Assembly (NCBI GenBank): GCA_017513095.1
Contig: JAFWDJ010000015.1
Coordinates: 1 to 60,607 of the forward strand
Direction: 5' to 3'
Source of the DNA: Clostridia bacterium
GTDB lineage: Bacteria > Bacillota > Clostridia > Oscillospirales > RGIG577
DNA: 60,607 nucleotides
Shown here one piece after another: positions 8,036-16,074 of this stretch. The position numbers were made by a program, and so were the translations under genes. How positions within the stretch are numbered: the first letter of the stretch is position 1; each line of letters opens with the position of its first letter. The notes beneath the pieces were generated by a model. It did not search any database, was not told the DNA's origin, and was given only the letters and a program-made list of their open reading frames with translations.

Positions 8036-9408
8036 GCGATATCAGGGAACCCGAAAACCAGGAGCTTGAAGGTTTGAGCGGGCAGGAAAAAAGCGCAGAA
8101 GCGCCCGGGAATGCCGCCGAAGTAAAAACCAAGAAGCCCAAAAGAAGAAAGACGGGCCGCATCGTGGCGATAATAATAATCGTCGCGCTCGTTGCTCTGG
8201 CAATTTTCAGAGTAACAAGCTCTGGCAGAAGAGTAATGATGCCCCCGGCTGAGCTTGCGATAAACGTAAGCACCGTTACGGTCGAGGAAGGAACGCTCGA
8301 TTCCTACGTTACCTTATCGGGCACGATAGCGCCCAAGAGCGAGATATACGTTGTGCCGAGAGTATCAGGCAAGGTTACGGCTGTATACGTGGAGCTCGGT
8401 CAGTGGGTAAACAAGGGCCAGACGCTTTTCTCGATAGACAAGACAGACGTACAGGCCCAGCTTTCGTCGGCGTCCGCCGCGCTTGAATCGGCAAGAGCCG
8501 CATATGAGCGCACCGTGGGCGGCACCGCGGAGCAGACGATAGCGCAGCTTAACGCGGCCGTGGAAACGTCGCGCATAAGCTACGAGCAGGCGCAGAACGC
8601 GCTTGAGAGAACGGAGGCGCTTTATCAGGCGGGCGGCGCGACCCAGCAGGCTTACGAGCAGGCGAAGTCCGCGTGCGACCTTGCAAATCAGCAGTATCAG
8701 CTTGCGCAGACGAATTACGACCTTACGGTAAACAAGATACTCGGCGAGAACGAAAAGAGCGCGCGCGCCGCATTGACTCAGGCGCAGGCGGCTTATCAGA
8801 CGGCCCAGAACGCGTATAACGACACCGAGGTCAAGGCCGAGGTATCGGGCTATATCGGCATGAGCACCGTCGCCGTAGGCGGCATGGTATCGCAGGCTTC
8901 GCCTCCGATGAGCATCGTCGATATAAGCGAGGTATACGCTGAGGTAGGCCTTCCCGAGACGGTCATAAACAGCATAGACGGCACCCAGACCGTAACCGTT
9001 GAAGTTGCAAGTATGCCCGGCGAGGTATTCACCGGCACGATAGCGGGCATAAGCCCCCAGACGAGCGCCGGCACACAGACCTACCTTGCAAAGATAGCTA
9101 TCCCCAACGAGTCGGGCGAATTAAAGGGCGGTATGTTCGCGTCGGTAAAATTCAGAACGGACAGCGCGAAAGGCGTGCTTTATCTGCCGGTATCCGCCGT
9201 TAAGGATTCCATGAGCGAAACTTACGTATACGTTGTGGGCGACGACAAGCGCGCTCACAAGCAGACCGTCACGGAGGGCCTTGCAAATGACGAATACGTT
9301 GAGATAACCTCGGGACTCAAGGTTGGCGATGAGGTAGTTGTAAGAGGTCAGGACTTCCTTGAGGACGGAACGCTCGTCGAGGTAGTTGACGACACCGAAG
9401 CTTCCTAA
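8032..9408 (+). CDS. RND efflux adaptor (HlyD/AcrA-type membrane fusion protein)
   Basis: A 458-residue protein that links the RND pump to a partner outside the membrane. It has a basic N-terminus, one transmembrane helix at about 43-62, a split lipoyl-like domain (GTIAPKSEIYVVPRVSGKV and later VKAEVSGYIGMS), a long alpha-helical hairpin between about residues 140 and 260 rich in Ala, Gln and Glu, then beta-barrel and membrane-proximal domains with GMFASVKF. The start overlaps marR by four bases. It lies 48 bp before the pump gene. Confidence 0.93.
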   Translation: MSDIREPENQELEGLSGQEKSAEAPGNAAEVKTKKPKRRKTGRIVAIIIIVALVALAIFRVTSSGRRVMMPPAELAINVSTVTVEEGTLDSYVTLSGTIAPKSEIYVVPRVSGKVTAVYVELGQWVNKGQTLFSIDKTDVQAQLSSASAALESARAAYERTVGGTAEQTIAQLNAAVETSRISYEQAQNALERTEALYQAGGATQQAYEQAKSACDLANQQYQLAQTNYDLTVNKILGENEKSARAALTQAQAAYQTAQNAYNDTEVKAEVSGYIGMSTVAVGGMVSQASPPMSIVDISEVYAEVGLPETVINSIDGTQTVTVEVASMPGEVFTGTIAGISPQTSAGTQTYLAKIAIPNESGELKGGMFASVKFRTDSAKGVLYLPVSAVKDSMSETYVYVVGDDKRAHKQTVTEGLANDEYVEITSGLKVGDEVVVRGQDFLEDGTLVEVVDDTEAS

Positions 9409-9456
9409 GCTTACGTAAAGGCTTATGTAAGTGAGATTTTAAAGGAGGCTTTGTAA

Positions 9457-12400
9457 ATGGGTTTGATCAAATTAGCGATAAGACGTCCCGTAACGATACT
9501 TATGGTCGTGCTTATCATACTTATATTCGGTTTCGTGTCGTTTACGAATATACCGATCGACATGATGCCGAAAATGGACCTCCCGTACGTCATCGTCATG
9601 ACGACGTACAGCGGCGCGGGTCCCTATGAGGTCGAAAGTCTTGTCACCAAGCCCATAGAGGGCGCGGTGGCCGCCGTATCGGGCATTGAAAACATATCAT
9701 CAACATCATCGGAGGGAAGCTCGCTTGTAATAATCGAGTTTTCCGACGGCGTGGATCTTGATTTTTCATCCATAGAGGTCCGAGAAAAGATAGACCTTAT
9801 ATCGCGCGCGCTGCCGAGCGATATAAGCTCTCCGATGATAATCAAGATGAACCCCAATATCATGCCGATAGCGGCCGTTGCCGTGACTGACAGCGAGCGC
9901 AACGCATATGAGCTTACGGATCTCGTTGACGACACGATAGTTCCGAACCTCGAGCGTATCGTGGGCGTGGCTTCGGTAAGCGCGTACGGCAAGTCGGAGC
10001 AGGAAGTCAAGGTCGTAATGAACCCCGACAAGATGCTCGGCTACGGCATAAACTCGGCGACTATAATGAGCCTTCTCGCGTCGGAAAACATTAACTCGGT
10101 CGGCGGCACGGTCGAGTACGGCGACAGAGAATTAAACGTCCGCTCAATGGGCGAGATAAAGGACGTTAGCGAGATTAAGTCGCTTCCGATACCGCTTGCG
10201 ACGGGCGGATATATAAGGCTTTCGGACGTTGCCGACGTTTATATGGGCGACGTACAGAGAACGTCGTATTCGCGCATAAACGGCCACAGCTCGGTAATGC
10301 TCTCGATACAGAAGCAGACGGACGGCAATACCGTTGAGGTCGCAAAGCGCGTTAAGGCGGAGCTTGATTCATTGAAGATGCAGTATCCCACGACGAACTT
10401 TACGTTCTCTTACGACTCGTCGGAGAGCATAGAGAAGTCCATCGCAAGCGTTGCGCACAGCGCCGTGACGGGCGCAATACTCGCGGTATTCGTGCTTCTC
10501 ATTTTCTTAAAGCGAATAAAGTCCTCGCTTGTTATCGCCGTTTCGATACCGATTTCGGTAATAACGACGTTCATACTCATATACTTCTCGGGCACTACGA
10601 TAAACATGATCTCTCTGGGCGGTCTCTCGCTCGGCGTCGGAATGCTTGTCGACAACTCAATTGTCGTGCTCGAGAACATAACGCGTCACTTCGGCATGGG
10701 CTACAGCTCAAAGGAGGCGGCCGAGAGGGGCGCGGGACAGGTTATACAGGCAATCGTGGCCTCAACGCTTACGACCATCATCGTATTTGTGCCCATAGTA
10801 TTCGTAAAGGGCATAGCGGGACAGATTTTCAGGGATATGTCGCTTACGGTCGCGTTCTCGCTTGCGGCTTCGCTTCTCGTGGCGCTTTCCATAGTTCCCA
10901 TGATGTTCGCAAAGCTATTCAAAAGGAAAAAGGAAGAGCAGGCCTCCGAGGTTGTGGAGATATCCGAGCTCGAACAGCATGAAATGCTGCTCGACGAATA
11001 CAGAAACAAGACGTATACGAAGGTAAAGTTCCTAAATGCCATTGTAAAGGCATGGGATAAGCTCATGCTGAAGATTTACGACGTATACGACAGGGCGCTT
11101 TCGTATGCGCTCAGGAAAAAGAAGCGTACCGTTATCATTTCCGTACTCCTGCTCATTGCAAGTCTTGCCTCCGTTGCCGTATCAGGCTTTGAGCTCTATC
11201 CGGCTTCGGACGAGGGCAGCATATCCATATCGATAGAAACGCCCAAGGACGCGCAGCTTGAAGAGATAAACGACGTTACCATGCAGGTCGAAAAGATCGC
11301 CATGGCGATACCCGAGGCCGACAGAGTATCGGCTTCGACGGGCGGCTATTCCGCGATGGGCTCGTCGGGCAACGCGTCGGTCACGCTGCTTTTGGTTGAC
11401 GTAAACGAAAGAGAGCGCTCGACCACCGAGGTGGCCGAGGAAGTGCGCGGCCTCGTAAAGGGCATAACGGGCGCAAACATTACCGTAAGCGAGGGCTCCT
11501 CCTATTCGATGGGAGGCGGCGGCTCGGGCAACGCGGTAAATATAAACATTAAGGGCCCCGACGACGCGGTGCTTGAGGGCATCGCCGAGCAGGTGGTATA
11601 TCAGATATCGTCCATCCAGGGCATAAGAAATCCCAGCTCGTCCGCATCGAGCGGCAAGCCCGAGGCGAGAGTTTACATAGACCGCCAGAAGGCGATGAGC
11701 TACGGACTTTCCGGCTCTCAGGTAGCGTCGAGCGTAAGGCTTGCGCTCACCGGTACGGTGGCAACGACGATAAAGAATAACGGTACGGAGATAGACGTTC
11801 GTCTTATGTACCCCGAAAACGTAAACGCTACGCTCGATCAGCTCAAATACGTAAATATCCGCACGGCGCGCGGCGAGGTAATACCGCTCGAAAGCGTTGC
11901 GGACATCGTAGAGGGCACGGGCCCCACCACGGTATCCCGTCAGAATCAGCAGAGATACATCTCCGTTACGGCTCAGAGCTACGGACGCGACACGGGCAGC
12001 ATAAACCGCGAGGTAATGATGAAGCTTGCCGGAATGAAGCTTCCCGACGGATACTCGTTCGATACGGGCGGCGGCACGTACGCAAACATGATGGATTCGT
12101 TCTCACAGCTCGGCAAGGCGCTGCTTTTGGCAGTCGTGCTCGTATACATGATAATGGCGGCGCAGTTCGAATCGCTGCTTTACCCCTTCGTCGTAATATT
12201 CTCGATACCGTTCGCGGGCATAGGCGCGTTCCTTCTTAACTTCTTCGCGGGACAGTCTATAAACATGGTTACGATGATAGGCTTTATCATGCTTGCCGGC
12301 ATTGTCGTAAACAACGCGATAGTGCTTGTTGACTACGTAAATCAGCTGCGGCGACAAAAGGGAATGAGCATAGAAGACGCCCTTAAAGCCGCGGGACCGA

Positions 12401-12699
12401 TAAGACTCAGGCCTATACTTATGACGGCGCTTACCACCATACTCGGCCTTCTGCCGATGGCGCTTGCGCTTGACGAAAGCGGCGCGATGATGCAGCCGCT
12501 GGCGCTCACCGTTATAGGCGGCCTTATAACGTCCACGATATCGACTCTCGTTATCGTGCCGATAGTTTACAGCACACTCGCACAGATATCCACCCGAGAG
12601 GGCCGCGCGGAGCGCCGCCGTCAGAAGGAGGAAAAATGGGAGAAGAAGCAGGCGCGCAAATCGGCAAAGCGCGCGATGAAGAGACGCGCCAAGGCGTGA
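9457..12699 (+). CDS. RND family efflux transporter, AcrB/SwrC-like
   Basis: A 1080-residue proton-driven exporter with the duplicated RND layout: a helix at the N-terminus, a large external loop to about residue 330, six helices, then a second half beginning near residue 545. The N-terminal RRPVTILMVV and the helix-4 motif GVGMLVDNSIVVLENI are diagnostic. At the position of the AcrB proton-relay Asp407-Asp408 pair this protein has Asp399-Asn400, so one acidic residue is missing. A charged linker (about 490-530) and a very basic tail (RRAERRR-like) face the cytoplasm. Substrates are unknown; drugs, bile acids or lipopeptides are plausible. ATG follows AAAGGAGG. Confidence 0.93.
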   Translation: MGLIKLAIRRPVTILMVVLIILIFGFVSFTNIPIDMMPKMDLPYVIVMTTYSGAGPYEVESLVTKPIEGAVAAVSGIENISSTSSEGSSLVIIEFSDGVDLDFSSIEVREKIDLISRALPSDISSPMIIKMNPNIMPIAAVAVTDSERNAYELTDLVDDTIVPNLERIVGVASVSAYGKSEQEVKVVMNPDKMLGYGINSATIMSLLASENINSVGGTVEYGDRELNVRSMGEIKDVSEIKSLPIPLATGGYIRLSDVADVYMGDVQRTSYSRINGHSSVMLSIQKQTDGNTVEVAKRVKAELDSLKMQYPTTNFTFSYDSSESIEKSIASVAHSAVTGAILAVFVLLIFLKRIKSSLVIAVSIPISVITTFILIYFSGTTINMISLGGLSLGVGMLVDNSIVVLENITRHFGMGYSSKEAAERGAGQVIQAIVASTLTTIIVFVPIVFVKGIAGQIFRDMSLTVAFSLAASLLVALSIVPMMFAKLFKRKKEEQASEVVEISELEQHEMLLDEYRNKTYTKVKFLNAIVKAWDKLMLKIYDVYDRALSYALRKKKRTVIISVLLLIASLASVAVSGFELYPASDEGSISISIETPKDAQLEEINDVTMQVEKIAMAIPEADRVSASTGGYSAMGSSGNASVTLLLVDVNERERSTTEVAEEVRGLVKGITGANITVSEGSSYSMGGGGSGNAVNINIKGPDDAVLEGIAEQVVYQISSIQGIRNPSSSASSGKPEARVYIDRQKAMSYGLSGSQVASSVRLALTGTVATTIKNNGTEIDVRLMYPENVNATLDQLKYVNIRTARGEVIPLESVADIVEGTGPTTVSRQNQQRYISVTAQSYGRDTGSINREVMMKLAGMKLPDGYSFDTGGGTYANMMDSFSQLGKALLLAVVLVYMIMAAQFESLLYPFVVIFSIPFAGIGAFLLNFFAGQSINMVTMIGFIMLAGIVVNNAIVLVDYVNQLRRQKGMSIEDALKAAGPIRLRPILMTALTTILGLLPMALALDESGAMMQPLALTVIGGLITSTISTLVIVPIVYSTLAQISTREGRAERRRQKEEKWEKKQARKSAKRAMKRRAKA

Positions 12700-12718
12700 A
12701 TTGGGAGGTGTTTCACAC

Positions 12719-13729
12719 ATGAAAAAAAGGATAGTTGCACTCTGTCTTTCTGTTGTACTGCTCGTCTGCGTTTCGTGCGTGGGCGCATTTGCAAAGGATA
12801 ACGTGGTTGAGGTCTCGGTTGACAATATTTATAAGCTCACCTACGACAACAACCCAAACATAGTCGTTTTGAGCAACAACATTTTCGTTCTGGGCATGGC
12901 GGGACTCTCTACCGCGGAGGTCTCGGCCAACGCTTCGACGATAACCTCGCTTACCGTGTCGAAAAAACAGATAGCCTACGGCGCTCAGCAGCTTTTACTT
13001 TCCTACTACAAGCTGCTGAACTCAAAAGATACGTTAAAGATCAACCTTTCGTATCTCGAGGAGAGCTTAAAGGTTTCAAAGGTAATGTACGACATGGGCA
13101 TGATGACGTATATAGACTACATCGCGCTTGTAAACTCGAAGACGGAGCTTCAGTCGAGCCTCGTAACGCTTGAAAGCAATATCTCTCAGGTGGAGACGAG
13201 CCTTAAAACGATGATAAACCTCTCCGAGGACGAGCAGATGAAGATAGCGCCGTTTTCTCCGGTAGATGCGGGCATTATAGACACGCTCGACCGCGAGGCG
13301 TGCTACGCTCAGGCGGTGCAGAACAGCTATACTCTGCGCGGCAGCTTTGAAACGCTCTACGACGCCGACATGAATTATTACAACATGGAAAGCGACCTTA
13401 CGGAAAAGCAGCGCGACAACGCCGTTATTTCCTACCGTACCGCCAAGACGACCGTTTCCAATACGTTCGACAAGCAGTGGACGGCGCTGTCGTTAAAGCG
13501 CGACGCTCTGAAGATCGCTCAGACGAAACTGGAGCTTGCAAAGACGACGTATGAGCTTGACCGCGTCCGCAAGGAGACGGGCACCATATCCAATATAGAC
13601 CTTATCAAGTCCGAAAACTCCTACAAATCGGCGCAGATAGAACTCGAGAACGCTCAGATCGACTTTGAAATGACGTATAAGACGTTCGAGGCGCTGCTCG
13701 CCGGAGTTGAGCTTTCGTCCGCGGGCTAA
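12719..13729 (+). CDS. Short TolC-like helical protein of the RND operon
   Basis: A 336-residue exported protein. A signal peptide (about 1-26, ending near AFA) is followed by two long coiled-coil hairpins with the TolC repeat signatures YKLLNSKDTLKINLSYLEESL and, late, LKIAQTKLELAKTTYELDRV. TolC channels usually exceed 400 residues because beta-barrel strands are inserted in each half; here the sequence between the hairpins is too short for them. It starts at the ATG at 12719 behind GGGAGGTG, 19 bp after the pump stop. The protein may bridge adaptor and cell wall rather than form an outer-membrane pore. Confidence 0.75.
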   Translation: MKKRIVALCLSVVLLVCVSCVGAFAKDNVVEVSVDNIYKLTYDNNPNIVVLSNNIFVLGMAGLSTAEVSANASTITSLTVSKKQIAYGAQQLLLSYYKLLNSKDTLKINLSYLEESLKVSKVMYDMGMMTYIDYIALVNSKTELQSSLVTLESNISQVETSLKTMINLSEDEQMKIAPFSPVDAGIIDTLDREACYAQAVQNSYTLRGSFETLYDADMNYYNMESDLTEKQRDNAVISYRTAKTTVSNTFDKQWTALSLKRDALKIAQTKLELAKTTYELDRVRKETGTISNIDLIKSENSYKSAQIELENAQIDFEMTYKTFEALLAGVELSSAG

Positions 13730-13890
13730 GCCCAAAAGAGCGAAAAGCAGAGGAATATAAACGAAAAGGCGCAAAGCGCCGCCATGAACACGCCCCCCGG
13801 GGCGTGTTTGTTTTTTATGCACCATACGGCGTAGGATACGCCCTTGATTAAAGCTGCGGCCGCAACGGCCGTTGTTATAATATAAAGCAT
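13726..13890 (-). CDS. Small two-helix membrane protein in the gerA operon (candidate germinant-receptor D subunit)
   Basis: A 54-residue frame read on the minus strand from ATG at 13890 to TAG at 13726. It begins MLYIITTAVAAAALIKG and ends in FSFIFLCFSLFWA, giving two hydrophobic helices joined by a short loop with Lys, Asn and His. GGAAAGG lies upstream and the gap after the gerAC stop is about 20 bp. Some gerA-type operons in spore formers carry a fourth gene for a small two-helix D subunit that modulates receptor activity, and this ORF fits in place, size and topology. Its stop overlaps the convergent TolC-like stop. The assignment is inference. Confidence 0.6.
   Translation of the reverse strand: MLYIITTAVAAAALIKGVSYAVWCIKNKHAPGGVFMAALCAFSFIFLCFSLFWA
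13788..13816 (+). terminator. Terminator of the RND efflux operon
   Basis: ACACGCCCC (13788-13796) pairs with GGGGCGTGT (13799-13807), followed by a T-rich run interrupted by one G. It lies about 60 bases after the TolC-like stop. The opposite strand is inside the small gerA-operon ORF, so DNA is shared between the two. Confidence 0.65.
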
Positions 13891-13909
13891 TTTCGCCGCC
13901 TTTCCACGG

Positions 13910-14992
13910 TCACGCCTTCGCGCCGCAAAAGTCCGTATCGCCCGGGGAGAGCTTTACCGTAACGCGAAAGACCGAGCCCCTGTATTTTTCGTAAAAGCCG
14001 TATGCGTCGAGCGCGCCGAGCGTCGGGAATTTTGGGGCGATGCGTTCATAAATACCCAAAACGTCGGCGTTATATTCGCGCGCGGTGCGGTATAAAAACC
14101 CGCCGATGCGCCTCTCTAAAAGCCGTTCAAGCTCCGCGGCGATGAGCCGTTCATCTCCGCCGTCGGGAGGGCATATTATGCGGCAGTCAAAGGAGAGCCG
14201 CACGGATATTTCGGGTGCGCTGCCGGTAACGTCAACGTCAATTTCGGGGGAGCGGCGCGGCTTTAAATATACGCCGAAGCCTTTGCCGCCCGCAACCTCG
14301 TCTGCGCACGTATATTCATCGGGGAGAAGCCCCGCGGCGGCGGCAAACAAAAAGGCATCCTCCTCGCCCAAAAAGGCCGCGCCCGTAAGGTCCTTTATTA
14401 TCGCCATGCCCCACTTAGGGGTATCGCCGCCCGAAAAATACGGCAGTACGGCGGCGCGCGCACCGCTTTCAAACTGCGGATAAAGGTGATAAAACGACGA
14501 GAGGCGGGGGAATACGCGGCTGTTCTTTTCGGTGAACGCCGAAAGAAATCCGGGAAGGCTCTGCGCGCCCGCGCGGTCAGCGGCACGAAGAGAGTCAAGG
14601 GCGCGGCCGTCCGTTACGGCCGCGCATACGAGCGGGCGGACGCCGCGATTTGAAAGGGCGGCCGTAATGGGAGCAAGTCCGCGTAAGGCTGCCTCGCGTG
14701 AGAAAAGAATGAGATACGCATGATCGACGTTTACCTTTCTGTTAAGGTATGATCCGGCCGCCGCCTCGGCGCGGCCGAAGCTTTCGGCGGACACGCTTAT
14801 CAGCGTATTCGCGGCGTCTGAGTCGCCGTTATGGCTTTCACCGGGGGCGAGGAAGGAAAAAACGTATCCGCCGCCGTCGTCCGCGTCAACGCCTATCGCA
14901 AGCACGTGCATTTGATCCCCGGGCTCGCCCGGGACGAACGACGCGCCCGCGCCAATTAGGAGCGCCGCCGCAATGATAAGCACCTTTTTCAC
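13910..14992 (-). CDS. gerAC: GerAC-type germinant receptor C subunit
   Basis: A 360-residue Ger(x)C family protein, the outer-face subunit of the spore germinant receptor. It has an N-terminal hydrophobic stretch, the LAIGVDADDGG beginning of the family domain and a conserved C-terminal domain with RIAPKFPTLGALD near residue 315. Family members are normally lipoproteins with a cysteine closing the signal peptide; here the first 30 residues contain no cysteine and the usual CWD start is missing. The start overlaps gerAB by four bases. Confidence 0.88.
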   Translation of the reverse strand: MKKVLIIAAALLIGAGASFVPGEPGDQMHVLAIGVDADDGGGYVFSFLAPGESHNGDSDAANTLISVSAESFGRAEAAAGSYLNRKVNVDHAYLILFSREAALRGLAPITAALSNRGVRPLVCAAVTDGRALDSLRAADRAGAQSLPGFLSAFTEKNSRVFPRLSSFYHLYPQFESGARAAVLPYFSGGDTPKWGMAIIKDLTGAAFLGEEDAFLFAAAAGLLPDEYTCADEVAGGKGFGVYLKPRRSPEIDVDVTGSAPEISVRLSFDCRIICPPDGGDERLIAAELERLLERRIGGFLYRTAREYNADVLGIYERIAPKFPTLGALDAYGFYEKYRGSVFRVTVKLSPGDTDFCGAKA

Positions 14993-16074
14993 GTCCTCTC
15001 ACCTCGTTTCGCCTTAAAATGAATGATAAAAAGAAGCATGAGCGGCAAAAGAAAGCCCGCCGCCCAGCATAATACAGGGGAGTACATATACATACGGCCG
15101 ATAAAGGCGTTTTCCCCCGAAAGAAGGCCCGAGGCGAAGAAAAACACGGCCGAGGGCAGCGTTATCGGGCGGCAGTCGGGCAGTCGGGCAAGCTTTCCCG
15201 TGCATCTCGCGAAGAAAAACAGCGCGCACGAGGTGTATAAAAGCGCGGCTATGCTTCGGATGATAATAAGATATATGTCGAGGCGCGACGCGCGTCCGAA
15301 AATACGCGCCGTCTGCACGAGAAAGAGCGCCGGAGAGGCAATGCCGCGCCTTGCGGCGGCCGACACGGCGGCGCAGTAAAGCACGCTTATGAGCGCGGTA
15401 AGAATTGCGCTTATGATAAACGCCGCGCGCGCCGACGAGCGAAGCAGCCGCTTTTTTCTTATATGGGGAAAAAGCATGAGAACGACGAACCATTCGGCAA
15501 AGCACGAAAGGCCCGAAAAAGCGTCGCGCGCGACAGCCTCTGCGCCTCTACCGAATACGGGGAAAAGATGATATACGCTGCCGTTCGGCGCGGCCGCCGA
15601 AAAAAGCACGGCCGACGCAGCCGCGCACACAGGCACGAAGAGCGCGTGAAGGCGCGACACCGTCTCAACGCCCATGTACGCTGCGGCCGCGGCGGCGGTC
15701 CAGAGCGCGGCGCCAATTAACGCGGCGGACAAAAGCCCGCCGCTTTCGTCGGATATAAAGCCCGCGTATATGCGCGGCTGCGTTGTGAGTACTGTGAATA
15801 AAAGCGCTGCGCCCGAAAGGGCGGCGACGGCGCCTCCGGCGCGGCCCAGATGCTTTTCGGCAAGGTCTATGATATCAAGCTCCTCGTCGGGCATGAGCCG
15901 AAAAAAGAGAAATACTATAAGTCCCGCGGCCGCAAAGTCGCAAAGCAGCACCGCGAATACGGCGGTGAGCGAATTATATAAAAACAGGCGCGGCGCCGTG
16001 AATAAAAGCTTTGCGCATATCAGGTTTATCATCATGCACGCGCATTCAAAACGGCCGAATATGAGCTTATCCAT
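14989..16074 (-). CDS. gerAB: GerAB-type germinant receptor B subunit (amino-acid permease-like)
   Basis: A 361-residue integral membrane protein with about ten helices, belonging to the spore germination GerAB family in the APC superfamily. It is the subunit that binds the germinant in the inner spore membrane. Family signs are the opening FECACMMINLICAKLLF, the cytoplasmic loop LMPDEELDIIDLAEKHLG and the long run of helices to the C-terminus. It overlaps gerAA by eight bases and gerAC by four, so the three are translationally coupled. The germinant cannot be predicted. Confidence 0.9.
   Translation of the reverse strand: MDKLIFGRFECACMMINLICAKLLFTAPRLFLYNSLTAVFAVLLCDFAAAGLIVFLFFRLMPDEELDIIDLAEKHLGRAGGAVAALSGAALLFTVLTTQPRIYAGFISDESGGLLSAALIGAALWTAAAAAAYMGVETVSRLHALFVPVCAAASAVLFSAAAPNGSVYHLFPVFGRGAEAVARDAFSGLSCFAEWFVVLMLFPHIRKKRLLRSSARAAFIISAILTALISVLYCAAVSAAARRGIASPALFLVQTARIFGRASRLDIYLIIIRSIAALLYTSCALFFFARCTGKLARLPDCRPITLPSAVFFFASGLLSGENAFIGRMYMYSPVLCWAAGFLLPLMLLFIIHFKAKRGERT

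Noticed and set aside
12103-12825. 240-codon minus-strand frame over the end of the RND gene
   Set aside because: Antisense to a conserved pump and to the start of the TolC-like gene, with no credible ribosome site.
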